Source: Nonomuraea sediminis
Lineage (GTDB): Bacteria; Actinomycetota; Actinomycetes; Streptosporangiales; Streptosporangiaceae
Length of the DNA stretch: 64,000 bases
Assembly: GCF_018531495.1 (NCBI RefSeq)
Contig: NZ_JAHDTI010000021.1
Coordinates: forward strand, 62,001-126,000
Direction of reading: 5' to 3'
Shown: in pieces, positions 49,047-58,430 of the stretch
How the letters are laid out: each line of letters begins with the position of its first letter
How positions within the stretch are numbered: the stretch's first letter is position 1
Translations under genes and position numbers: made by a program
Notes under the pieces: generated by a model
The model's database searches: none
Seen by the model: the letters and a program-made list of their open reading frames with translations, nothing else
What the model was told of the DNA's origin: nothing

Positions 49047-52000
49047 GTGGAATCTAGTGTTGTGAGTGGTCAGACCTGGCGGCTGGTGCGACGTGGGGGC
49101 GGGGGACCCGTTGCGGCCCCTGTGCTCGATGAATACCAGCGTGCCGTGGTCGAACACCAGAGCGGACCGCTGCTCGTCCTCGCAGGTCCCGGCACCGGCA
49201 AGACGACCACCATCGTCGAGAGCGTGGTCGAGCGCATCGAACGGCGCGGCGTCGACCCCGAGCGGGTCCTGATCCTCACCTTCAGCAGGAAGGCCGCCGG
49301 GGAGCTGCGCGAGCGCGTGACCGCCCGGCTGCGGCGCACCACGCGGACACCGTTGGCGCTGACGTTCCACTCCTACGCCTACGCGCTGCTGCGCCGCGAG
49401 GCCGTGCTGGCCGGCGAGCTGCCGCCGCGGCTGCTGACCGGCCCCGAGCAGTTGCTGGAGATCCGCCGGCTGCTCCACGGCGAGCTGGAGGATGGCGCGC
49501 TCGACTGGCCGCTGGCCCTGCGCGAGCCGCTGAAGACGCGCGGGTTCGCCGAGGAAGTGCGCGACTTCCTGTCCCGCGCGGCCGAGCGGGGCATCGAGGG
49601 CCGGCGGCTGGTCGAGCTGGGTCTCGAGTACGGCAGGCCCGACTGGGTGGCCGCCGGGCGCTTCTCGAGGCGGTACCAGGATCGTTTCGACCTCGACCCG
49701 GAGCCGTCGCTCGACTACGCCGAGCTGATCCGCGCCGCCGCGGGGCTGCTGGCGGATCCGGAGGTGCAGCGGCGGGAGCGGGCCTCGGTCGACGTGGTGT
49801 TCGTGGACGAGTACCAGGACACGGACCCGGCCCAGGAGTCGCTGCTCTGGCAGCTGGCCGGGGACGGGCGTGACCTGGTCGCGGTGGGGGATCCCGATCA
49901 GTCGATCTACGGGTTCCGCGGGGCCGATGTGCGGGGGATCCAGAAATTTCCTGAACGGTTCCGTACGCTCGACGGGCGTGACGCGCCGGTGCTGGCACTG
50001 CGGGTGTGCCGACGTAGCGGGTCCGGGCTGCTCGAGGCGTCCCGGCGGGTGGCCTCGCGGCTGCCCGCCGCTCCCGGGGCCGCGGCGCATCGGGATCTGC
50101 TGCCGCTGGCCGAGGCGGAGTCGGGTCAGGTGCGGGTGCTGCTGGCCGACAGCGTGAGCCAGGAGGCGGCCGTGGTGGCCGACACGCTGCGGCGGGCTCA
50201 CCTGATCGACGGGGTGCCCTGGCATCGGATGGCGGTGCTGGTGCGGTCGGCCAAGCGGCAGGTGCCGTTGCTGCGGCGGGCGCTGGTCAGTGCCGGGGTG
50301 CCGACGATGGTGGCCGGGGATGAGGTGCCGATCGCGCAGGAGCCCGGGGTGCGGCCGTTGCTGACGGTGTTGCGGGTGGCGCTCGATCCTGCGGCGCTGG
50401 ACGAAGGGGTGGCGGAGGAGCTGCTCACCGGGCCGCTGGGTGGGACGGACATGATCGGGGTCCGGCGGTTGCGGCGCGCCCTCAAGATCGCCGAAAACGA
50501 GGCCGCCTCGGTGGCCGCCCGGAACGAGGACCCCGACGGCGTTGCGCCGCACGCGTTGCGCCGGTCCGCGCCTGACGTGGTTCTCGCCGACCCGGCGCTG
50601 GGGGGTGGCGGGGCGCCGGACGCGTTGGGCGGGTCCGCGCCTGACGTGGTTTCCGCCGACCTGGCGCTGGGGGGTGGCGGGGCGCCGGACGCGTTGCGCG
50701 GGTCCTCGGAGGACGGGGTTCTCGCCGATCCGGCGCTGGGTGGGGGCGTGGCTTCCGGGGAGTCCCAGGCTTCCGGGGATTCCGTGGTGGGCGTGGAGTC
50801 CGAGGGCGCCGGGGGCTCGGCGGATGTCGCAGGCTCGGCGGGGTTTGAGGGTGTTGCGGGCTCTGCCCAGGGGGACGCGGGCCTGGGGGACGCGGGCGCA
50901 GGGGAGGAGGGGCCTGCCGTACCTGGGCGGACTTCGGGGGAGTTGTTGGTGGCGGCCGTGCGGGATCCGCGGGGGTTGGCGCTGGTTGAGGGGCATGTGG
51001 CGGTGCCCGCTGAGCGGGTGGGGAAGTTGCTGGCGGCGGCGCGGGAGGCCCTGGATGGCCAGGGGACCGCTGAGGACGTGTTGTGGGCCGTGTGGCATGC
51101 CAGCGGTCTGGCCGAGCGGTGGACCGAGCTGAGCCTGTCGGGCGGTGCCCGCGGCGCGCAGGCTGACCGGGATCTGGACGCCGTGGTGGCGCTGTTCGAC
51201 CACGCGGCGCGGTTCGTCGACAGGATGCCGAAAGCCGGGCCCGAGGTGTTCCTGGACGACCTGGCCTCGCAGGAGATCCCGGGCGACACACTGGCCGAGC
51301 GGGCGCCCGACGGCGACGCCGTACGGGTGCTGACCGCCCACCGGTCCAAGGGACTGGAGTGGGACGTCGTGGTCGTGGCGGGCGTGCAGGAGGGCACCTG
51401 GCCGGACCTGCGGCTGCGCGGCTCGATGCTGGGCGCCGACGACCTGGTCGAGGTGGCCGAGGGAGCCAGGCCCAACTCCGCGTCACTGGCCTCGAAGCTG
51501 CTGGCCGAGGAGCGCAGGCTGTTCTACGTGGCCGCCACCCGCGCCAGGAAGCGCCTGGTGGTGACCGCCGTGGGCGGCGAGGACACCGACGAGCGGCCGT
51601 CCAGGTTCCTGAGCGAGCTGATGCCGGGCGCGGTGGAGAACGCCACCGTGGACGACAGGGCGAGGTGGCTGAGCATGCCCGCCCTGGTGGCCGACCTGCG
51701 CAGCGCGGTCACCGATCCCACCAAGCCGGCGAAAGTCCGGCAGAAGGCCGCGCAGCAGCTGGCGAAGCTGGCCGCCGCCGGCGTCCAGGGCGCGCACCCC
51801 AACGACTGGTACGCCCTGACCCCGATCTCCGACGACCGCCCGCTGAGCTGGCCCGACGACACGGTCAGGATCTCCCCGAGCGCCGTGGAGAGCTTCACCA
51901 AGTGCGGCCTGCGCTGGCTGCTCGAGACGGCCGTGGGCGCCGCGGGCACGAGCACCGCGCAGGGTCTGGGCAACGTGATCCACGCGCTGGCCGTGCTCGC

Positions 52001-52622
52001 CGCCACCGACCTGCCCAGCGAGGACCTGCTCGGCAGGCGCCTGGACGAGGTCTGGGGCGAGCTCGAGTTCGGCGGCGCCTGGTACAACCGCAAGCAGCGC
52101 CAGGTGGCCGAGCAGATGATCGCCAAGTTCCTGCGCTGGCACAAGGAGAACCCGCGCGAGCTGGTCGCGCTAGAAGAGTCTTTTGTCGCGAAATTTCGGG
52201 ACGACGTGGAGATCAAGGGCCGCGTGGACCGCGTCGAGCGGGACTCGGAGAACAGAGCCGTGATCATCGACCTCAAGACCGGCTCGAGCAAGCCCAAGCC
52301 CGGCGACCTCGACCGCCACCCCCAGCTGGGCGTCTACCAGCTGGCCGCGCTGCTCGGCGCGTTCGCCAGGCACGGCATGACCGAGCCGGGCGGAGCCGCC
52401 CTGGTCCAGGTCGGCAAGGCGGCGGGCAAGAACGACGCGCTCGAGCAGAAGCAGGGCGCGCTGGCCGACGACGCCGACCCGAAGTGGGCCGAGAACCTGG
52501 TCGACACCGTGGCGACCGGCATGTCGGGCCCGTTCTTCCAGGCCAAGGTGAACGACGGCTGCCGTACCTGCGCCGCCAAGGCCTCCTGCCCCGTCAACGA
52601 CAACGGGGGTCAGGTGTGCTGA
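49047..52622 (+). CDS. adnA: AdnA, helicase-nuclease subunit of the AdnAB end-resection complex
   Basis: A 1191-residue UvrD-like motor plus RecB-type nuclease. Walker A is GPGTGKT at 47-53, then LTFSRKAAGELRERV, DEYQDTDPAQ, GDPDQSIYGFRGADV, TAHRSKGLEW and VAATRARKRL. The C-terminal nuclease has GRVDRVE, VIIDLKTG and iron-sulfur cysteines in TKCGLRW and GCRTCAAKASC. It resects DNA double-strand ends with AdnB. An unusual repeat-rich insert spans about residues 497-625 and makes it longer than mycobacterial AdnA. The start is the GTG at 49047 or possibly 49062. Confidence 0.93.
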   Translation: MESSVVSGQTWRLVRRGGGGPVAAPVLDEYQRAVVEHQSGPLLVLAGPGTGKTTTIVESVVERIERRGVDPERVLILTFSRKAAGELRERVTARLRRTTRTPLALTFHSYAYALLRREAVLAGELPPRLLTGPEQLLEIRRLLHGELEDGALDWPLALREPLKTRGFAEEVRDFLSRAAERGIEGRRLVELGLEYGRPDWVAAGRFSRRYQDRFDLDPEPSLDYAELIRAAAGLLADPEVQRRERASVDVVFVDEYQDTDPAQESLLWQLAGDGRDLVAVGDPDQSIYGFRGADVRGIQKFPERFRTLDGRDAPVLALRVCRRSGSGLLEASRRVASRLPAAPGAAAHRDLLPLAEAESGQVRVLLADSVSQEAAVVADTLRRAHLIDGVPWHRMAVLVRSAKRQVPLLRRALVSAGVPTMVAGDEVPIAQEPGVRPLLTVLRVALDPAALDEGVAEELLTGPLGGTDMIGVRRLRRALKIAENEAASVAARNEDPDGVAPHALRRSAPDVVLADPALGGGGAPDALGGSAPDVVSADLALGGGGAPDALRGSSEDGVLADPALGGGVASGESQASGDSVVGVESEGAGGSADVAGSAGFEGVAGSAQGDAGLGDAGAGEEGPAVPGRTSGELLVAAVRDPRGLALVEGHVAVPAERVGKLLAAAREALDGQGTAEDVLWAVWHASGLAERWTELSLSGGARGAQADRDLDAVVALFDHAARFVDRMPKAGPEVFLDDLASQEIPGDTLAERAPDGDAVRVLTAHRSKGLEWDVVVVAGVQEGTWPDLRLRGSMLGADDLVEVAEGARPNSASLASKLLAEERRLFYVAATRARKRLVVTAVGGEDTDERPSRFLSELMPGAVENATVDDRARWLSMPALVADLRSAVTDPTKPAKVRQKAAQQLAKLAAAGVQGAHPNDWYALTPISDDRPLSWPDDTVRISPSAVESFTKCGLRWLLETAVGAAGTSTAQGLGNVIHALAVLAATDLPSEDLLGRRLDEVWGELEFGGAWYNRKQRQVAEQMIAKFLRWHKENPRELVALEESFVAKFRDDVEIKGRVDRVERDSENRAVIIDLKTGSSKPKPGDLDRHPQLGVYQLAALLGAFARHGMTEPGGAALVQVGKAAGKNDALEQKQGALADDADPKWAENLVDTVATGMSGPFFQAKVNDGCRTCAAKASCPVNDNGGQVC
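49942..49951. repeat. AT-core near-palindrome AGAAATTTCC in adnA
   Basis: It encodes QKFPE with AAA TTT CCT, unlike the surrounding G/C-ending codons. One of the six-site set, with one base off perfect symmetry. Confidence 0.45.
50544..50750 (+). repeat. Three 69-bp in-frame tandem repeats inside adnA
   Basis: Units start at 50544, 50613 and 50682, each with GCGCCG(C/G)ACGCGTTG at the start and GGCGCTGGG near the end. Each encodes 23 residues of the type APDALGGSAPDVVSADLALG followed by GGG. They are followed by a Gly/Ser/Val-rich stretch up to about 50920. The array sits between helicase motifs and is probably a surface loop. Confidence 0.85.
52190..52199. repeat. AT-core palindrome CGAAATTTCG in adnA
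   Basis: Encodes AKFR with GCG AAA TTT CGG. It is identical to the 23591 site in pqqE. Confidence 0.6.
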
Positions 52623-55600
52623 ACCCGGTCGAACTCGCCGAGAAGCTCGGCATCCTCCCGCCCACCAGGGAGCAGGCAGCCGTCATCGAGGCCCCGCTCG
52701 AGCCCATGGTCGTCATGGCGGGTGCCGGGTCGGGCAAGAGCGAGACGATGGCGGGCCGGGTGGTCTGGCTGGTGGCCAACGGCCTGGTCAGGCCGGAGAA
52801 CGTGCTCGGACTGACGTTCACCCGCAAGGCCGCGGCCGAGCTGGCCACCCGCGTCCGCGAGCGGCTGAACGGCCTGGCCGAGGCGGGCCTGGTCGAGCCC
52901 GAGCTGCTCGACAACGAGCCGACCGTCTCGACCTACCACGCCTACGCCGCCCGCCTGGTCACCGACCACGCGCTGCGCGAGGCGCTCGAGCCCACCATGC
53001 GCCTGGTCACCCCGGCCGTCTCCTGGCAGCTGGCCTCCCGGGTGGTGGCCATGTACGACGGGCCGATGGACAAGATCGAGCTCGGCCCGCCGTCCGTCAC
53101 GGCGGCCGTGCTGGAGCTGGCGGGCGAGCTCTCCGAGCATCTGCGCGCGGCGGGCGACGTGCGGAGGGTGGGTGAGTGGCTGGACCGGAAACTCCAGGAA
53201 GTGCCGGGGAGGACCATCGCCGCCCAGCGCAAACCCCTCACGGTCCATGACGCGAGGGAACAGCTCCTCCCGCTGGTCGAGGCCTACGAGCGGCACAAGC
53301 GGTCCCGCGAGGTCATCGACTACGGCGACCAGATGTCGCTGGCCGCCAGGATCGCCGCCAACCACAAGGAAGTGGGCGAGATCGAGCGCTCCCGCTTCAG
53401 CGTGGTCCTGCTGGACGAGTACCAGGACACCAGCCACGCCCAGCTCGTCCTGCTCAGAAGCCTGTACGGCACGGGCCATCCGGTGACCGCCGTGGGCGAC
53501 CCCTGCCAGTCCATCTACGGCTGGCGCGGCGCCTCAGCGGGCAACCTGCGACGCTTCGCCCAGGATTTCCGTACCAACACCGGGGATCCCGCACCCGTAC
53601 GGCAGCTGTCGGTCAGCTTCCGCAACGGCGACCGGGTCCTGGACGTGGCCGCCAGGGTGCAGCTGCCGCTGCGGATGGAGGCGCGCGAGGTCCCGGTGCT
53701 GGTCCCCGGCGACAACAGGAAGGACAGGGGCCGTGTCACCTGCGCCTTCCACGAGACCGCGGAGGACGAGGCCGCCTGGATCGCCGACGGCATCGCCAAG
53801 ATCCTCGGCCAGGAGGTCGCGCCCGACGGCCTGCCATGGGGGGACAAGGAGCGCAAGAAGACGCTCGCCGTACAGCCGCAGGACATCGCGATCCTGGCGC
53901 GCAAGCGGTCGCAGTTCCCCGCCCTGCGCAGGGCGCTGGAGGATCGCGACATCCCGGTCGAGGTGGTCGGCCTGGGCGGCCTGCTGACGGTGCCCGAGGT
54001 CAACGACATCGTGGCCACGCTGCGGGCGCTGTACGACGCCACCGCGGGAGACGCGCTCGCGCGGCTGCTGGCCGGGCCGCGCTGGCGGATCGGCCCCGCC
54101 GACCTGCGGGTGCTCGGGGAGTTCGCGCGCGAGCTGAACCGCGAGACGCGCGACAGCCGCAGGGAGAACGACCCGCTCGACCAGGTGGTGGCCGACCTGG
54201 CGGAGGAGCGCGGCAGCCTGGTCGACGCGCTGGACGAGCTGCCCGACAGGGAGGAGTGGCTGGACGCCTTCTCGCCGCTGGCCAGGACCCGGATGGTGGC
54301 GCTGGCGCTCGAGCTGCGCCAGCTGCGCGCGCACACCGGGCAGCCGCTGCCCGACCTGATCACCGAGGTGGAGCGCAAGCTGGGCCTGGACATCGAGGTC
54401 GCCGCGCGCGCGGGTACGGCAGGCGCCTTCGCCGCCCGGGCGGACCTGGACGCGTTCCTGGACGCCGCCTCCCGCTTCGCCGGCGACGCCGAGGATCCGA
54501 CGCTCGGGGCGTTCCTGGCCTACCTGGAGGCGGCCGAGAGCGAGGAGTTCGGCCTGGAGGCGGGCCGCGTCGGCGAGAGCAACAGCGTCAAGCTGATGAC
54601 CGTGCACGCCTCCAAGGGCCTGGAGTGGCCGGTCGTGGTCGTGCCCGGGTTGTCGCAGCTGGTCAGCTCGAAGGGCACGATCACGACAGGCAGCATCTTC
54701 CCGGCCACGCCGGTCACCAACAGCCGGTGGACGGACAACCCGCGCAAGCTGCCCTATCCGCTGCGCGGCGACGTCGCCGACCTGCCCAGGCTGACCGGGC
54801 TGACCAAGGACGAGCTGGCCGCCTTCGACGAGCAGTGCCGCGACCGCGACCTGATGGAGGAGCGGCGCCTGGCCTACGTGGCCGTCACCCGCGCCCACTA
54901 CCACCTGATCGCCTCCGGCTACCGCTGGGGCAGCGCCACCAGGCCGCTCGACCCGTCGGACTTCCTGCTGGAGATCCGCGACACCGCCGACAAGATCGCC
55001 GCGTGGGCGCCGGAGCTCGCGGAGGGCGCCACCAACCCGCTGCTGGCCGAGCCCGCCGAGGCCGCCTGGCCCGTCACCCCCGAGGGCCTGCGCTACGAGG
55101 CGGTGCTGGACGGCGCCCACCTGGTGGAGAGCGCCCTGGCAGGACTGCTCGAACCCGCCGAGGACGAGCCGGTGCGCGGCTACGACGAGGAGCGCATCCG
55201 CTCCTGGGAGCGCGACACCGACTTGCTGCTGCGCGAGCGGGAGCAGAACCGCCGCGAGGGTCGGACCACGGTCGAGCTGCCGTCGAAGCTGACCGTGTCG
55301 TCGCTGGTCACGCTGGCGACCGACCCCCGCGAGCTGGCCCGCAGGATCCGCCGCCCCGTCCCGATCAAGCCGGCCCCGCTGGCCAGGCGCGGGACGTCGT
55401 TCCACAAGTGGCTGGAGTCGCGCTGGCAGCAGCAGCGCCTGATCGACGACTTCGAGCTGGACCCGCTGTTCGAGGAGCCGGAGGAGGCCGACGTACGGCT
55501 GGCCGAGCTGCAGGCCAGCTTCGAGGAGAGCGAGTGGGCCGGCCGCAAGCCGCTGGACCTGGAGGTCCCGTTCGAGACGATGATCGCCGACCGGCTGGTG

Positions 55601-55903
55601 CGCGGCCGCATGGACGCCGTCTTCCAGCTGCCCGACGGCTCCTACGAGGTGGTCGACTGGAAGACCGGTGCGAAGCCCACGGGCAGACGCGCCCGGGGCG
55701 CCTCGGTCCAGCTGGCCGCCTACCGGCTGGCCTGGTCGCATCTGGCGGGGGTCCCGGTCGAGCAGGTCGGCGCCGCCTTCCACTACGTGCGCTCGAACGA
55801 GACCGTCCGGCCGGTGGACCTGCTCGACGAGGCGGGCCTGGTCGAGCTCATCGAGTCGGTGCCGACCCGTTCACGTAGCGGAACGCCGGCTTCGGGTGCA
55901 TGA
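52616..55903 (+). CDS. adnB: AdnB, helicase-nuclease subunit of the AdnAB complex
   Basis: A 1095-residue lead motor and nuclease. Walker A is GAGSGKS at 36-42, then LTFTRKAAAELATRVRERL, DEYQDTSHAQ, GDPCQSIYGWRGAS, TVHASKGLEWPVVVVPGL and VAVTRAHYHL. The C-terminal PD-(D/E)XK module has RGRMDAVFQ, EVVDWKTG and QLAAYRLAW. The GTG start overlaps the adnA stop by 7 bp. It ends by overlapping the siderophore decarboxylase gene on the other strand by 56 bp. Length matches the family. Confidence 0.95.
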   Translation: MLNPVELAEKLGILPPTREQAAVIEAPLEPMVVMAGAGSGKSETMAGRVVWLVANGLVRPENVLGLTFTRKAAAELATRVRERLNGLAEAGLVEPELLDNEPTVSTYHAYAARLVTDHALREALEPTMRLVTPAVSWQLASRVVAMYDGPMDKIELGPPSVTAAVLELAGELSEHLRAAGDVRRVGEWLDRKLQEVPGRTIAAQRKPLTVHDAREQLLPLVEAYERHKRSREVIDYGDQMSLAARIAANHKEVGEIERSRFSVVLLDEYQDTSHAQLVLLRSLYGTGHPVTAVGDPCQSIYGWRGASAGNLRRFAQDFRTNTGDPAPVRQLSVSFRNGDRVLDVAARVQLPLRMEAREVPVLVPGDNRKDRGRVTCAFHETAEDEAAWIADGIAKILGQEVAPDGLPWGDKERKKTLAVQPQDIAILARKRSQFPALRRALEDRDIPVEVVGLGGLLTVPEVNDIVATLRALYDATAGDALARLLAGPRWRIGPADLRVLGEFARELNRETRDSRRENDPLDQVVADLAEERGSLVDALDELPDREEWLDAFSPLARTRMVALALELRQLRAHTGQPLPDLITEVERKLGLDIEVAARAGTAGAFAARADLDAFLDAASRFAGDAEDPTLGAFLAYLEAAESEEFGLEAGRVGESNSVKLMTVHASKGLEWPVVVVPGLSQLVSSKGTITTGSIFPATPVTNSRWTDNPRKLPYPLRGDVADLPRLTGLTKDELAAFDEQCRDRDLMEERRLAYVAVTRAHYHLIASGYRWGSATRPLDPSDFLLEIRDTADKIAAWAPELAEGATNPLLAEPAEAAWPVTPEGLRYEAVLDGAHLVESALAGLLEPAEDEPVRGYDEERIRSWERDTDLLLREREQNRREGRTTVELPSKLTVSSLVTLATDPRELARRIRRPVPIKPAPLARRGTSFHKWLESRWQQQRLIDDFELDPLFEEPEEADVRLAELQASFEESEWAGRKPLDLEVPFETMIADRLVRGRMDAVFQLPDGSYEVVDWKTGAKPTGRRARGASVQLAAYRLAWSHLAGVPVEQVGAAFHYVRSNETVRPVDLLDEAGLVELIESVPTRSRSGTPASGA

Positions 55904-56915
55904 GGAAGTCGTGGTGGGAGATGTTCCACGCGTAGGCACCGGCCATCCCGAACACCACCGTGTCGCCCACCCGCAGTGAGGTCACGATATTTCGTGCGAA
56001 AACGTCCTTCGGGGTGCAGAGCTGGCCCACGATCGTGACCGGCTCGTCCTCCAGCGCGGGCCCGCCGCCGGTGGGCAGGACGGTGAAGGGCTGGTCGTGG
56101 CCCTTGGTCACCGGGGTCCGCAGGTGGTGGGTGCCGCCGAGCACGATCGCGTACGCCTGGCCGCGGACCCGCTTCACGTCCACGACCCGGGTCACGTAGG
56201 ACCCGCAGTACGCGGTCATCGCCCTGCCCGGCTCGATCCGCACGGTCTGACCGGTACGGCGCAGCAGCGGGACCCGCCTGCCGTACTCCTCCCAGTCGAA
56301 CGTGGTGTCCGGGTCGGCGTAGGAGACCGCCATGCCGCCGCCCAGGTTGACCTCGCCGTGCGCGGTGTCCAGCAGGATCCCCGCCAGGCGGATCAGCGCG
56401 GGGGCGTCGAGCCCGCTGGCCAGGTGGGCGTGCAGGCCGCGCAGCCGTACCCGGTCGGTGAACAGGGGCAGGCACTCCTCGACGCCCGCCTCGTCCATGC
56501 CGAACGGGCCGCTCATCGTCAGCGCCGCCCCCTCCACCGGCAGGTCGGGGTTCACCCGGAGCAGCACGTCGGCCTCCCGCCCGGTGGCGATCAGCCTGCG
56601 CAGCTCGTACGGCGACTCGACGTGGATCCGGTGTGCGGGCAGTCGCAGCTCGTCATCGGTCTTGCCGGGGCCGCCGAGCGCGAGGGGTTTGCCGGGGAAG
56701 AGGGCACGGACGTGGGCATGCTCCCCGCCTGAGGAGACCTCGAAGCCGTCCACGTGGGGTTCGATGACGCGCAGCAGCTCGGGGTCCGGATTGGCCTTGA
56801 CCGCGTAGTAGAGCTCCAGGTCGCGCACCGCCCGCCTCACCCGTCTGACGTGGGCGTCCAGCGCGGGCAGGTCGTAGACGTAGGCGGGGAGCGGCAGCCC
56901 TTCGGGGACGATCAT
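55848..56915 (-). CDS. Type III PLP-dependent decarboxylase of siderophore cluster
   Basis: A 355-residue alanine-racemase-fold decarboxylase. The PLP lysine is K40 in YYAVKAN, with GFEVSSGGEHAHV, HAHLASGLDAPAL, VNLGGGMAVSY, RIEPGRAMTAYCGSYV and the late CTPKDVFARN in which Cys contacts substrate. It resembles SbnH and ornithine/diaminopimelate decarboxylases. In this operon it would decarboxylate an amino-acid intermediate during siderophore assembly. Its ATG overlaps the upstream synthetase stop (ATGA). Last gene of the operon. Confidence 0.88.
   Translation of the reverse strand: MIVPEGLPLPAYVYDLPALDAHVRRVRRAVRDLELYYAVKANPDPELLRVIEPHVDGFEVSSGGEHAHVRALFPGKPLALGGPGKTDDELRLPAHRIHVESPYELRRLIATGREADVLLRVNPDLPVEGAALTMSGPFGMDEAGVEECLPLFTDRVRLRGLHAHLASGLDAPALIRLAGILLDTAHGEVNLGGGMAVSYADPDTTFDWEEYGRRVPLLRRTGQTVRIEPGRAMTAYCGSYVTRVVDVKRVRGQAYAIVLGGTHHLRTPVTKGHDQPFTVLPTGGGPALEDEPVTIVGQLCTPKDVFARNIVTSLRVGDTVVFGMAGAYAWNISHHDFLMHPKPAFRYVNGSAPTR
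55983..55996. repeat. AT-core palindrome CACGATATTTCGTG in the decarboxylase gene
   Basis: Arms CACGA/TCGTG around TATT; on the coding strand CGAAATATCG. It encodes ARNIV with rare CGA and AAT codons. Confidence 0.55.
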
Positions 56916-58429
56916 GCGAGCGGGTTGGCGATCGGCACGTACCCGGCGGCGCGGTCGGCGGCGCGGGCCCAGCGCACGGACAGGTTCGCCTTGGCGGGCA
57001 GCGGCGCGCCCGCCAGCAGGTCCGACAGCGGCAGCGGCCGGCCGAGCGCCTCGGCGTGCCGGTCGAGGACGCCGCGGGCGATCAGCCACAGCTCGCGCAG
57101 CACGCCGTCGTCGGGCGCCAGCGTGGCGGCGATCTCGGTGAGATGGTTGACCAGCAGGCAGTACACCACCCTGGCCCAGCCGCGCTCGGCGTCGTAGGTC
57201 AGCGCCTCGGCCACCCTGGGCGGCAGCCCCGACAGGTCGTGGCGCCCGGCGACGAGCTTGGTGCCCTCCAGGTCGCGGAAGACCGCCTCGACGGGCATGC
57301 CCTCGTAGTCCAGGCCGACCAGCACGTTCTGCAGGTGCGGCTCGAGCACGACGCCGTGGGTGAGGTACAGCTCGAGCACCGGCAGCGCCACGGCCTCCAC
57401 GTAGGCGGCCCACCAGCGGGCCGGGTCCACGGCCGGCCGCTCGACGGCTCCGGCCAGGACGGGGGTGACGCCCGGTGAGCAGACCGACCACGGGCCGGCC
57501 CGCACGATCACGCCCAGGCCCTCCAGATGCCCGGCCGCGGACCGGTAGCCGGGCTCGGGCAGCCAGCGGGTGCCGGGGAAGCGCGCTGTCACCTCGGCGA
57601 ACGCGGGGCCGAGCCGCCTGGTCAGCTCGACGGCTCCGGCCAGCTCGTACCAGGAGTTCTTGCGCACGCAGTTGGTGATGCGCACGTCGAGGCTGAACTT
57701 CAGGCAGGCCCCGGCGTCGGGGGAGTAGACGGTCCTGACCGACGAGGTGGGCACGACCATCGGCCCTGGCCCCAGGTCGACCAGGTCGCCGCCGAACGCG
57801 GGCGCCAGCAGGTCCAGCTGCCACGGGTGCGCGGGCAGCAGCCGGTATCCGGGTGGCGCCTGGCCGAGCAGGTCGAGCACCGAGGTGTCGCCCTCCTCGG
57901 CCACCGCGTCCGCCCGCACGCCGAGCAGCCGCAGCGGGAACTCGGCGTGCGTCTCCGGCGCGTACCGCAGCCAGGTCCCGTCGCCGCCGCGCGCCTTCGG
58001 GCTGGGGTGGAACGGGTGACCGTAGACCAGCGCCTGCTCCGAGGCAAGCCACGGGTCCTGCGGTGGGGTGGCCGCGGGGCGCGCCTCCAGGATCGCGGCC
58101 AGGGCGTCCCTGCTGGCGGCCACCTGCGCGGCGAACTCGGCGTTGCCGTCCCCCAGGTCGGCGGCGGCCAGCCGTACCAGGTCCGTGACCGACAGCGGAG
58201 CCCAGCAGCCGTGCACGAGCCGCTCGGGCGGCGCGTCGAAGCGCAGCGCCGCGCCGCCGCGCGCGCGGACGCGCAGCAGCTCGCCGCCGACCCGCAGCAG
58301 CAGATAAGGCGGTGCGGGCCAGACGTGGCCGCGCGGCCCGGCCACCTCGCGGATGCAGCAGCGCAGCAGGGCGGCCAGCGTCGCCTCCTCCGCCAGCGCG
58401 GCAGGAGAGTCGAGGACCAGGCTGTTCAC
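56912..58429 (-). CDS. IucA/IucC-family siderophore synthetase 1
   Basis: A 505-residue NRPS-independent siderophore synthetase. Core motifs: GHPFHPSPKARGG, LLPAHPWQLD, PTSSVRTVY, LKFSLDVRITNCVRKNSW, HGVVLEPHLQNVLVGLD, and a FhuF-like C-terminal helix set. These enzymes join citrate or another carboxylate to an amine through an adenylate. It is coupled to the decarboxylase downstream and lies 1 bp after the other synthetase gene. Confidence 0.93.
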   Translation of the reverse strand: MNSLVLDSPAALAEEATLAALLRCCIREVAGPRGHVWPAPPYLLLRVGGELLRVRARGGAALRFDAPPERLVHGCWAPLSVTDLVRLAAADLGDGNAEFAAQVAASRDALAAILEARPAATPPQDPWLASEQALVYGHPFHPSPKARGGDGTWLRYAPETHAEFPLRLLGVRADAVAEEGDTSVLDLLGQAPPGYRLLPAHPWQLDLLAPAFGGDLVDLGPGPMVVPTSSVRTVYSPDAGACLKFSLDVRITNCVRKNSWYELAGAVELTRRLGPAFAEVTARFPGTRWLPEPGYRSAAGHLEGLGVIVRAGPWSVCSPGVTPVLAGAVERPAVDPARWWAAYVEAVALPVLELYLTHGVVLEPHLQNVLVGLDYEGMPVEAVFRDLEGTKLVAGRHDLSGLPPRVAEALTYDAERGWARVVYCLLVNHLTEIAATLAPDDGVLRELWLIARGVLDRHAEALGRPLPLSDLLAGAPLPAKANLSVRWARAADRAAGYVPIANPLA

Positions 58430-58430
58430 G

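Noticed and set aside
48835..49065. Small plus-strand frame before adnA
   Set aside because: It lies within the dispersed repeat, overlaps the adnA start and has no coding features.
50544..50750. CRISPR array
   Set aside because: The 69-bp units are contiguous, in frame with adnA, and have no unique spacers.
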